Positions 1 to 6,421 of a DNA stretch of 18,121 nucleotides are shown here, piece by piece. This stretch comes from Eubacterium sp. Lineage in GTDB: Bacteria; Bacillota; Clostridia; Oscillospirales; Acutalibacteraceae. Numbering within the stretch: position 1 is the first letter of the stretch; each line of letters starts with the position of its first letter. Position numbers and translations under genes: made by a program. The notes under the pieces are model-generated. The model was not told the DNA's origin and made no database searches. It saw nothing but the letters and a program-made list of their open reading frames with translations. The DNA is taken from contig JAILGO010000062.1 in assembly GCA_024696725.1 (NCBI GenBank), forward strand, positions 1 to 18,121. Direction: 5' to 3'.

Positions 1-1114
1 GGTAAGGACAGCCGAGGTGATTGATAATAAGGTTGCTGAAGGTATAGTCGCCTCCGACTCCTCGTCCCGAGGTGTCGAGGTGAATAAAGTAGCGTATGTT
101 TTTACCGCTCAGCTTGAATCCTCTAACAGTCGTCGTTATGCCGAGATTTGTTTTTATATCCTTCGTTACGTAATGGAAGACAGACTTCTTTGCGGTTAAA
201 TCGTCCGAGGTTATTTCGTGATTGTACGGTCGTAACGCGCCGTCGTAATAAATAACGCAGTTTTCGGGATGCTCGACGTTGCCCTCATAGGTTACGTAGT
301 TTTTTAGAAGAATAGCCTGATTAACGTCGCTGTCCTCAGCGTAAGATAAATCGTCGTAAAAGCCGTCGGCGACGTGTATCGTGTACTGATTATAGTAGCT
401 GCTGTCGGATATGGTATCGTTTGCGTAAATAAGAGTCGCGTACGGGTTGCTTTCGCTTCCGTCTCCGTCGGTGTCGCTTCCGTCGGGTGAAACGTAAATA
501 TCGTGATGCTTTACCGCCGTTTCGTCAGCCTTACAGTATATGTAAAATACAAGACTGTATCGGTTTGCCTGTGAGGTGTAGCGCCATTTCCACTGAGTCG
601 CGCTCTGCTTATATACGTTTACGGTTTTATTACTGTAATTTCCGTACGCCGCGCCTATTTCGGGATTGAGACCGTAGCCGTCGTTTGAGCTTCTCAGCAT
701 ATCATTTCCTAAAACTGCGCTGTCAGCCTCGACGCAGATATATATTTCGTCTTCGCTGATGCTCTCTGCGCCGTCGAAGGTAAAGACGGTGTTTCTTTCG
801 TCTGCGGTAACGTGATTCACGGCGCTTGCATAAACGGTTTGAAGGTCAGACGAGCGCACGGTGCAGGTAACGTCCGAGTCCTCTGAAACGTGAATAAGCA
901 TTTCAACCCTCGTAACGTCGGTTTTCGGTGCCTTGATTCGCGTTCCGTAACCGAAGGAAGTCTCGGTAATCGTACCCGTACTTACACTCTGACAAAGTGA
1001 ATAACCGTATAAAAAATCGCTTTGAACGCTCTCCTGTGCAAACGCAGAAGAGACGTTAAAAAGCGACGCAAACAGTACCGATATACAAAGCGGTAATATT
1101 AATAGCTTTTTCAT
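1..1114 (-). CDS. Secreted parallel beta-helix (pectin-lyase-fold/DUF1565-like) protein, 5' part only
   Basis: An uninterrupted reading frame runs from ATG at 1114-1112 to the left edge: 371 codons with no stop, 3' end outside the window. The first 26 residues are a clear Sec signal peptide (MKK, hydrophobic core, then SSAFA before QES). Residues about 50-185 look like a beta-rich domain of unknown type. From about residue 205 the segment DIYVSPDGSDTDGDGS, followed by NPYATL, is the typical opening of right-handed beta-helix proteins (DUF1565 / pectate-lyase-like), and beta-strand repeats continue to the edge. It is probably a surface or secreted polysaccharide-binding or lyase-type protein; no catalytic residues can be assigned from this part. 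The likely Shine-Dalgarno GGAG at 1126-1129 is 11 nt from the start. The only good promoter seen lies upstream of the structured RNA at 1131-1343, so expression probably needs readthrough of the terminator at 1135-1160. Confidence 0.85.
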   Translation of the reverse strand, partial: MKKLLILPLCISVLFASLFNVSSAFAQESVQSDFLYGYSLCQSVSTGTITETSFGYGTRIKAPKTDVTRVEMLIHVSEDSDVTCTVRSSDLQTVYASAVNHVTADERNTVFTFDGAESISEDEIYICVEADSAVLGNDMLRSSNDGYGLNPEIGAAYGNYSNKTVNVYKQSATQWKWRYTSQANRYSLVFYIYCKADETAVKHHDIYVSPDGSDTDGDGSESNPYATLIYANDTISDSSYYNQYTIHVADGFYDDLSYAEDSDVNQAILLKNYVTYEGNVEHPENCVIYYDGALRPYNHEITSDDLTAKKSVFHYVTKDIKTNLGITTTVRGFKLSGKNIRYFIHLDTSGRGVGGDYTFSNLIINHLGCPY

Positions 1115-1130
1115 ATCAATTAATGCTCCG

Positions 1131-1343
1131 AAATAAAAAAATGCGCAACCGAAGCTGCGCAATAAAACACTTAACTCCGATTGTCGCCAAACAATTCACA
1201 ACCTATCCCACCCGGAGCATTGTTACAGAAAGGTAGTCAGAGTAAGTATTTTTACAAAGAAAGCTTTTTCTGCAACAATTAACCTGCTCGAAAATGAGAT
1301 AGCTTAAGATAGTGAAATATGGAATTGTGAATTGTTTGGCGAC
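1131..1343 (-). ncRNA. Rod-shaped structured RNA, 6S-like or a regulatory leader
   Basis: On the minus strand a perfect 19-bp inverted repeat (1343-1325 with 1201-1183) closes a 161-nt domain. Inside it, 1302-1292 pairs with 1203-1213 (11 bp), 1289-1285 with 1215-1219 (5 bp), and 1278-1267 with 1220-1231 (12 bp) after a 6-nt bulge. This gives a long rod with one large 5'-side open region (1324-1303). Five of these pairs are G-U on the minus strand and would be A-C mismatches on the plus strand, so the RNA is most likely read from the minus strand. A promoter ends about 4 nt before the closing stem and a terminator follows at 1160-1135. A rod with an open bubble and a start in the closing stem resembles 6S RNA. 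Its position as the only visible leader of the gene at 1-1114 instead suggests a cis-regulator. I could not match a known riboswitch class. Confidence 0.6.
1135..1160 (-). terminator. Intrinsic terminator just upstream of the secreted-protein start codon
   Basis: Read on the minus strand, GCGCAGC (1160-1154), a UUCG tetraloop (1153-1150) and GUUGCGC (1149-1143) form a 7-bp stem with one G-U pair, extended by an A-U pair. A run of seven U (one interruption further on) follows directly. It ends the structured RNA and lies only about 20 nt before the ATG at 1114, so it can also act as an attenuator for that gene. Confidence 0.85.
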
Positions 1344-1346
1344 TTC

Positions 1347-1375
1347 ATTTTAACATCAAAAAACATATTAGTCAA
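1347..1375 (-). promoter_or_regulatory. Sigma-A promoter of the structured RNA and secreted-protein gene
   Basis: Minus strand -35 TTGACT (1375-1370), 17-bp spacer, -10 TAAAAT (1352-1347). Each hexamer differs from consensus at one base. The predicted start lies at about 1340-1343, at or within the closing stem of the structured RNA. Confidence 0.75.
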
Positions 1376-1409
1376 GTTTATATTAAATTCTCTATAATAA
1401 CATAATTAA

Positions 1410-1438
1410 TTGACAGTTGACGCCCTTTGTAGTATAAT
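1410..1438 (+). promoter_or_regulatory. Perfect consensus sigma-A promoter
   Basis: TTGACA (1410-1415), 17-bp spacer, TATAAT (1433-1438): an exact consensus promoter. The start codon of the next gene is at 1455, so transcription from about 1445 would give a 5' leader of only about 10 nt. A weak Shine-Dalgarno (GGGTG, 1445-1449) would sit at the very 5' end. It diverges from the promoter at 1347-1375. Confidence 0.8.
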
Positions 1439-1454
1439 CGTGTCGGGTGATTAA

Positions 1455-3404
1455 ATGAACAGGAAAGCTTTATCCGTTATACTTTCCGCGCTGATGCTTA
1501 TATCTGTAAGCTTCGGCGTTTTTTCCGGCGCGCTTGCAGCTTCAAAGCCTGCGGCTGTCGCCTCTTTTAAGGTTACAAAAACCTGTAAAAGCGTCACCCT
1601 TAAATGGAAAAAACAAAAGAACGCCGCCGGCTATCAGGTCTTTATCGCGACTGAGAAAAACGGTAAGTATAAAAAGCTGAAAACCGTTTCGAAGAATAAG
1701 GTTACCGTTAAACAGAAACGCGGTACAACCCGCTTCTATAAGGTAAGAGCATACACCAAAAAAGGCAAAAAAAATATTTACGGCAAGTTCTCAAAGGTGA
1801 AAAAAGCAAAAACCGCCCACGCTCCCTCGACCTCGTGGACGGTAATAAAAAAGGCAACCTGCGCCAGTACGGGCGAAAAAAAGAACCTGTGTAAGTTCTG
1901 TAAAAAAGCATACACCGCTCCGATTGAAAAGGACTTCACGGCTCATAGCTATGTTAAGGAGCTTATTGACGGCGGCGCAGAGTATGAGGACTATATCCGC
2001 TATACCTGTACGCTTTGCGGCGACAGCTATGTTCCCTCATTGAAAAAACATAAATTCGAGACCGAGGTTACCGCTCCGACCTGTACGGAAAAGGGCTATA
2101 CAACCTATACCTGCTCAAAATGCGACTATACCTACGTTTCCGATTATACGGATATTATCCCTCACTCGTTTGAAACGAAAAACGTACCCGCTAACTGTAC
2201 CGACGACGGATATACAATAAATGTCTGCGCGGTTTGCGGTTACGCCGACGAAAGCAGCAGGACGGTTACGGAGCCCGCTACGGGTACCGACCATATATTT
2301 GAAACAAAAACCGTCGCGCCGACCTGTACCGAGCAGGGCTATACTGCCGGAATCTGTACCGTCTGCGGTTATGTTGATAAGGATAGTATGACTGATTTCG
2401 TTGACGCGCTTGACCACGATTTCCCCGAGGAATATGAGGTCGGCGAGGATTATTTCCGCCGCTATACCTGTACGCGCTGCGGCGAAATCAAGGTTGATAA
2501 AACCTGCTATATTGATATCGGAACCGAAACGGTAAGTAATCCCGATTACGCTTCGTTCAAGAAGTCGTCGACCAATACGGGCGACTATAACGATAAGCTC
2601 GACCTGTCGACGAACGCCGACGGAACGATTGATTTTGAAATCACGGGAACGCGAAGCGATTTCACTATTGATATTAACGCTGTCGGAAGAACCGAGGTTA
2701 AGCTTAACGGAGTTTCGCTCACTAACGTCGGACGCGACTGTATCAACATTAAAAACAGAGCTCCTGCGCTTGACGAAAACGGAAATCCGAAAATGAACGA
2801 AGACGGAACCCCGGTTTACGGCGAGGCGCCCAAGGTATTCGTTTCCGCTAAGGATTTAAGCGAAAATACTCTTATTACCTCGACCTCGGGTAACGGTATA
2901 GACAGCTCCTGTCCGCTTGAGCTCCGCGGTCACGGAAAGCTCGTTCTCAAGAGCTACGACTCAACGGCTATTGATAATAAGGCGAAGATTGTTATAAAGA
3001 ATCTTACACTCGATATAGTAAGCGGAAACCGCGGAATTGATACTAAGGATACCGTTCTCGTTCCCGGTATCGGCGGTACAATGGTCGAGGACGAGGTCTA
3101 TTTCAATATTGAAATAGAGGATAATGCCGATATTAAAATCAAGTCCGCCGACGACTGTATAAGATGTAAGAATATGACCTTCTTCGAGCTTGAGGAAGGA
3201 CATACCGCGACTGTTCTTAACGTTGAAAGCACTATGGGCGACGGTATTCAGCTTGAGGGTAATAAGGGCTTCTCGGCGCTTTCGGGCGATATTACAATCA
3301 AGGCTAAAAAATACGCCTTTAACTGCGCTGAAAACCTTATTGAAATAAAAGCTCCCGCAACGGTAACCGTAACGGGCGGTACTTACGCCAAACCGGCAGA
3401 ATAA
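1455..3404 (+). CDS. Secreted FN3 / CxxC-repeat / beta-helix carbohydrate-binding-type protein
   Basis: A 649-residue exported protein. Residues 1-28 form a signal peptide (MNRKALSVIL, hydrophobic core, GALA before ASK). Residues about 33-120 are a lysine-rich fibronectin type III-like domain. Residues about 125-350 hold six CxxC pairs (146, 185, 220, 258, 301, 339). Three of these sit in repeats of about 40 residues with the pattern H-x-F-E-T, P-x-C-T, G-Y-T, C-x-x-C. Residues about 370-649 are repetitive beta-strands with SGNGIDS, TAIDN, NRGIDTKD, ADDCIRCKN and GDGIQLEG turns, which match the DUF4353 / cthe_2159-like carbohydrate-binding beta-helix family. The protein probably binds polysaccharide at the cell surface or outside the cell. 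There is no LPXTG signal or C-terminal membrane segment, so how it is anchored is unclear. The gene is monocistronic, between a consensus promoter and a strong terminator. Confidence 0.88.
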   Translation: MNRKALSVILSALMLISVSFGVFSGALAASKPAAVASFKVTKTCKSVTLKWKKQKNAAGYQVFIATEKNGKYKKLKTVSKNKVTVKQKRGTTRFYKVRAYTKKGKKNIYGKFSKVKKAKTAHAPSTSWTVIKKATCASTGEKKNLCKFCKKAYTAPIEKDFTAHSYVKELIDGGAEYEDYIRYTCTLCGDSYVPSLKKHKFETEVTAPTCTEKGYTTYTCSKCDYTYVSDYTDIIPHSFETKNVPANCTDDGYTINVCAVCGYADESSRTVTEPATGTDHIFETKTVAPTCTEQGYTAGICTVCGYVDKDSMTDFVDALDHDFPEEYEVGEDYFRRYTCTRCGEIKVDKTCYIDIGTETVSNPDYASFKKSSTNTGDYNDKLDLSTNADGTIDFEITGTRSDFTIDINAVGRTEVKLNGVSLTNVGRDCINIKNRAPALDENGNPKMNEDGTPVYGEAPKVFVSAKDLSENTLITSTSGNGIDSSCPLELRGHGKLVLKSYDSTAIDNKAKIVIKNLTLDIVSGNRGIDTKDTVLVPGIGGTMVEDEVYFNIEIEDNADIKIKSADDCIRCKNMTFFELEEGHTATVLNVESTMGDGIQLEGNKGFSALSGDITIKAKKYAFNCAENLIEIKAPATVTVTGGTYAKPAE

Positions 3405-3410
3405 AAATTG

Positions 3411-3437
3411 AAGCACCCCGCGGGGTGCTTTTTTTAT
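3411..3437 (+). terminator. Strong intrinsic terminator
   Basis: A perfect 20-bp palindrome, AAGCACCCCGCGGGGTGCTT (3411-3430), is followed by a T run (to 3435), 6 nt after the stop codon of the gene at 1455-3404. Confidence 0.92.
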
Positions 3438-3453
3438 TTGAAAAATAAAATAC

Positions 3454-3482
3454 TTGCATACTCGGATAGGATATGATATAAT
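3454..3482 (+). promoter_or_regulatory. Promoter of the ferritin-like/flavodoxin operon
   Basis: -10 TATAAT (3477-3482) is exact; the -35 TTGCAT (3454-3459) is poor beyond TTG; the spacer is 17 bp. The predicted start is near 3489. A good Shine-Dalgarno AGGAGG (3518-3523) precedes the first gene's ATG at 3531. Confidence 0.6.
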
Positions 3483-3495
3483 ATAAAAAATTGCG

Positions 3496-3510
3496 TACAA
3501 TTAAATTTTA
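3496..3510 (+). promoter_or_regulatory. Possible OhrR operator
   Basis: TACAATTAAATTTTA is a 7-1-7 inverted repeat with six of seven arm pairs matched. It differs by one base from the TACAATT-A-AATTGTA form I recall for Bacillus OhrR operators. It begins about 7 nt after the predicted start site, where a bound repressor would block transcription. An ohrR gene is present at 16525-16956. The AT-rich setting makes chance matches possible. Confidence 0.4.
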
Positions 3511-3530
3511 CAAAATCAGGAGGATCGGTT

Positions 3531-3910
3531 ATGGAAAGTAAGGACAAAAAAGCGTTCTTAGGCTTTCAGCAGGGAGAATTAAACGCCGTGCTTATGTATA
3601 AAAAATTTGCGGAGCTTACAAAAAAACCGAATTAAGGGAGGCTTATCTCGATGCGGCAAGGGATGAAGGACGCCACGCGGCAATTATGGCAAGGTACACG
3701 GGCGAAACGCTTCAGCCAAAATCGTTTTAGGCAAACGCGCTCGGCATTCTTTACAGAATTCTGCCTAAAAAGCTCGTTCATTTAGGAGTCTCAAAGGGTG
3801 AAGAATTCGGAGGCAACGGATACCGCCCCTACGTCGGTGAAAAGTATCCCGAAATTGAGGGCATAATGAATGATGAGTATAAGCACCGCGATATATTTAA
3901 AGCATTATAA
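3531..3910 (+). pseudogene. Ferritin-like diiron (rubrerythrin-family) gene, broken twice
   Basis: ATG at 3531, with a good Shine-Dalgarno, opens a frame that stops after 34 codons (TAA 3633-3635). Adding one base in the A run at 3620-3626 restores a frame two positions over. That frame reads ELREAYLDAARDEGRHAAIM, stops at an in-frame TAG (3728-3730), and then continues through GEEFGGNGYRPYVGEKYPE and NDEYKHRDIF to TAA at 3908-3910. The rebuilt protein is about 126 residues. It has the ExxH pairs (EGRH, EYKH) and the early QQGELNAVLMY helix of rubrerythrin-like diiron proteins, which reduce peroxide or handle iron. The TAG replaces what could have been CAG (Gln). The frameshift could be a homopolymer sequencing error, but the TAG is an independent lesion. 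It is the first gene of the operon with the flavodoxin. Confidence 0.75.
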
Positions 3911-3927
3911 TTACAGGAGGAATAATT

Positions 3928-4338
3928 ATGAAATATGCAGTAAGGTATTATACCAAAACAGGTAACACCAAAAGACTTGCCGAAGCTATTGCAGAAGTGC
4001 TCGGCGTAGAGGCTCTGCCAATCAGCGAACCCGTAACGGAGCATGTGGATTTGCTCTTTCTCGGCAATTCTTACTATGCTTTTAACATTGACAAAGAGGT
4101 AAAGGATTTTATCGGCTCGCTTAATAAGGATTTTGTCGGTAAAATCGTTAACTTCGGTTCAGCAGCAATGCTCAATTCAACCTATAAAAAGGTTAAAGCA
4201 GAAGCGGAAAAGGCAGGAATTGCAATGTACGCCGGGGAGTTCCACTGTAAGGGCGAATTTAAGGGAATTCATAAGGGCAGACCTAATGAGGATGACTGCA
4301 AAGCTGCGGCGGAATTTGCCAAAGCATTTCTTGATTGA
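3928..4338 (+). CDS. Flavodoxin family protein
   Basis: A 136-residue cytoplasmic FMN protein, near the short end of the flavodoxin family. The phosphate-binding loop is seen at residues 9-14 (T-K-T-G-N-T) after the first beta strand (YAVRYY). The second strand and loop, DLLFLGNSYYAF, and the later VNFGSAAM fit the flavodoxin fold. It is probably a low-potential electron carrier; the partner is unknown. The start is supported by AGGAGG at 3915-3920 and lies 17 nt after the end of the ferritin-like pseudogene, so the two are probably cotranscribed. Reduced flavodoxin feeding a diiron peroxidase would be a sensible pair, but the diiron gene is broken here. The stop codon lies at the start of the next gene. 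Confidence 0.88.
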   Translation: MKYAVRYYTKTGNTKRLAEAIAEVLGVEALPISEPVTEHVDLLFLGNSYYAFNIDKEVKDFIGSLNKDFVGKIVNFGSAAMLNSTYKKVKAEAEKAGIAMYAGEFHCKGEFKGIHKGRPNEDDCKAAAEFAKAFLD

Positions 4339-4346
4339 ACGATAAT

Positions 4347-4919
4347 ATGAAGCTGTACCATACAAGCGCGCTTGAGCTCAGAAACCCGGATGTTAATTAC
4401 GGCAGAAGGAACGCCGATTTCGGCGGCGGCTTTTATCTTTCCGACAGCCTTGAATTTGCAAAGAAATGGGCGGACAGAAGAAAGAAGTGCTTAAACGTTT
4501 ATACCCTTGATTTATCGGGACTTAAAGTCAAACGGTTTGAGCGTGATAAAGAGTGGTTTGATTATATTTCAAATAACCGAACCGGCAATAAAGATAAGCT
4601 TGACGGTTTTGATGTGATTATCGGTCCGATTGCAAACGATACGCTGTATGACACATACGGTATAATCTTCAGCGGGCTTTTATCCGGCGATGACGCTCTC
4701 AGGCTCCTAAAGGTAGGAACGCAGTTTACGCAGATTAATATTAAAAGTGAAAAGGCTGCATCGCAACTGACCTGGGAGTATGCCGAAACTCTGCAGGATG
4801 ATGAAATAGCCGAATACAAAATGTTGCTGCGTTCAGAGGAAGCCGAATTCAGAGCAGCGTTTGAAGAAGCAATAAAGGAACTTCAAAATTATGAAGAAAT
4901 AAACGAAATTATAAACTGA
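4347..4919 (+). CDS. DUF3990 protein (ADP-ribosyltransferase-like fold)
   Basis: About 190 residues. The start MKLYHTSALELRNPD, then GRRNADFGGGFYLS and AKKWA, and a later FTQINIKSEKAASQL, match the DUF3990 pattern (LYHGS, DFG-GFYL, A..WA, QI..HTEKAL). This family is distantly related to ADP-ribosyltransferases and often lies next to toxin-antitoxin-like genes. The conserved His (YH) and Tyr (GFY) of the NAD pocket are present; the third catalytic position cannot be assigned with confidence. The C-terminal 50 residues are acidic and helical. I chose ATG 4347, which aligns with the usual family start. TTG 4335 overlaps the flavodoxin stop (TTGA) and is an alternative, and neither has a clear Shine-Dalgarno. 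Translation is probably coupled to the flavodoxin gene. No antitoxin-like gene follows. Confidence 0.75.
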   Translation: MKLYHTSALELRNPDVNYGRRNADFGGGFYLSDSLEFAKKWADRRKKCLNVYTLDLSGLKVKRFERDKEWFDYISNNRTGNKDKLDGFDVIIGPIANDTLYDTYGIIFSGLLSGDDALRLLKVGTQFTQINIKSEKAASQLTWEYAETLQDDEIAEYKMLLRSEEAEFRAAFEEAIKELQNYEEINEIIN

Positions 4920-4922
4920 AAA

Positions 4923-4954
4923 AACACCGTCTTTTACAGACGGTGTTTTTTTAT
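4923..4954. terminator. Bidirectional terminator between DUF3990 and glgA
   Basis: AACACCGTC (4923-4931), a 7-nt loop, GACGGTGTT (4939-4947), with T runs on both strands (TTTTTTT on plus to 4952; the A run at 4919-4924 gives U on minus). It serves the convergent DUF3990 gene and glgA. Confidence 0.88.
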
Positions 4955-4972
4955 TGTATTTTTTTCGGGGCT

Positions 4973-6400
4973 TTATTCTTTAATTAATGACTTATACATC
5001 TTAATGTATTCGTTAGCGCTCTTGCCCCAGCTCATATCGCATTCAAGCGCGCGCTTAACGAGGATTTTCCATCCGTCCCTGTTCTGATAAGCCTCAACGC
5101 CTCTGTAAATCGCGCCGAGCATATCGTATGCGTCGTAGGTCTGGAAGGTGAAGCCGTTGCCCTCGCCGTCGCCGCTGTCGCTGATGCTGTCCTTAAGACC
5201 GCCTGTTTCGCGTACAATCGGGATTGTGCCGTAGCGAAGCGCAACCATCTGTGAAAGTCCGCAGGGCTCGCTCTTACTCGGCATTAAGAACAGGTCTGCG
5301 CCTGCGTAAATCTTACGCGCAAGCTCGGGAACGAAGCCGATACAGATTCCCACCTTGTCGGGATACTTGTCGTGCAGCTCGCGGAAGAAGCTCTCGTACT
5401 GCCATTCGCCCGAGCCGAGTACAACGTACTGTACGTCGCGCTCCCAAAGGCTCTTTTCAAGAACCTCTTTCATAAGGTCGAAGCCCTTGTGACCTGCAAG
5501 ACGGGAAACGATTCCGATAAGCGGAACGTCGTCGCGTACCGCCATACCCATCTGCTCCTGAAGCGCCTTTTTGTTAGCGGCTTTACCCTTAAAGCAATTC
5601 TTTACGTCGTAATTCATTGCAATATTCGGGTCGGTCTTCGGGTTGTAGTTATCGGTGTCTATACCGTTTAAGATACCGCAGAGCTTCCAGCTTCTCTGAT
5701 TGAGAATCGGGTCAAGTCCGTGGCTGAACCACGGGTCAAGAATTTCCTTCGCATAGGTCGGCGAAACGGTGGTAACCTTGTTGGCACACTCGATACCCGC
5801 CTTCATAAAGTTAACGAGTCCGTCGTATTGAATAAGGCTGTAGTTTTCGGGACCTATTCCGAGTACGTCGTCAAGCAGCTCGTTACCGTACTTGCCCTGA
5901 TACTGAATATTATGGATAGTGAAAACGGTCTTGATGTTTTCATATCCCGGCGCCTGAGCGTAGTAGCAGGTATAGTAAAGCGGCGTAAGCGCGCTCTGCC
6001 AATCGTTACAGTGGATAATATCCGGCTTCCAGTCAAGGTAGGGGATAATTTCAAGCACCGCCCTCGCGAAGAACGCAAAGCGCTCCGCGTCGTCGTAGTG
6101 ACCGTAGATACCGTCTCTCTTAAAATAATACTGATTGTCGAGGAAGTAATAAATTACTCCGTTGTGCTTAGCCTCGAAGATTCCGCAGTATTGCCGTCTC
6201 CAGGAAACGGGAACGGAAATCGAGGTTATAAATTTCATTTTGTCCTTGTATTCCTGCTTTATGCTGTCATAAAGCGGCATAACGACTCTGCAGCCGATAA
6301 GACGCTTCCTTAGCGCAGCGGGAAGAGAACCTGCAACGTCTCCGAGACCGCCTGACGCCATAAAGGGGAGCGCTTCGGATGCAACATATAAAACCTTCAT
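4973..6400 (-). CDS. glgA: Glycogen synthase, ADP-glucose type (GT5)
   Basis: A 475-residue enzyme, full length for the family. It transfers glucose from ADP-glucose to the non-reducing end of alpha-1,4-glucan in the cytoplasm. The N-terminal half carries SGGLGDVAGSLP (16-27) and HCNDWQSALTPLY (130-142). The C-terminal half carries SRLAGHKGF (R300 and K305 in the positions of the E. coli phosphate-contacting residues), SEPCGLSQ (377-384, with the conserved Glu 378) and TGGL (399-402). The Lys of the usual K-x-G-G-L motif is Ala 15 here. ATG 6400 has the Shine-Dalgarno AAGGAG 8 nt upstream. It is the last gene of the glgB-glgC-glgD-glgA operon, separated from glgD by 68 nt containing two hairpins, and ends at a bidirectional terminator. 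Confidence 0.97.
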   Translation of the reverse strand: MKVLYVASEALPFMASGGLGDVAGSLPAALRKRLIGCRVVMPLYDSIKQEYKDKMKFITSISVPVSWRRQYCGIFEAKHNGVIYYFLDNQYYFKRDGIYGHYDDAERFAFFARAVLEIIPYLDWKPDIIHCNDWQSALTPLYYTCYYAQAPGYENIKTVFTIHNIQYQGKYGNELLDDVLGIGPENYSLIQYDGLVNFMKAGIECANKVTTVSPTYAKEILDPWFSHGLDPILNQRSWKLCGILNGIDTDNYNPKTDPNIAMNYDVKNCFKGKAANKKALQEQMGMAVRDDVPLIGIVSRLAGHKGFDLMKEVLEKSLWERDVQYVVLGSGEWQYESFFRELHDKYPDKVGICIGFVPELARKIYAGADLFLMPSKSEPCGLSQMVALRYGTIPIVRETGGLKDSISDSGDGEGNGFTFQTYDAYDMLGAIYRGVEAYQNRDGWKILVKRALECDMSWGKSANEYIKMYKSLIKE

Positions 6401-6421
6401 TTTGTATCTCCTTTTATTATT

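Noticed and set aside
1183..1343. The 19-bp inverted repeat as ends of a MITE or insertion sequence
   Set aside because: No transposase and no flanking direct repeats. The nested stems with strand-specific G-U pairs, the promoter and the terminator fit an RNA gene better.
1131..1343. T-box or c-di-GMP riboswitch
   Set aside because: GGGUGGGAU recalls part of a T-box antiterminator, but the rest of that motif and a specifier loop are absent. No c-di-GMP aptamer core was found.
2961..3500. Minus-strand open frame of 179 codons
   Set aside because: It crosses the terminator at 3411-3437 and lies opposite the beta-helix gene. It has no plausible start site or family.
5720..6313. Long open frame of 197 codons on the plus strand
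   Set aside because: It is antisense to glgA, has no ribosome-binding site and encodes no recognisable protein. It arises from the codon bias of the real gene.
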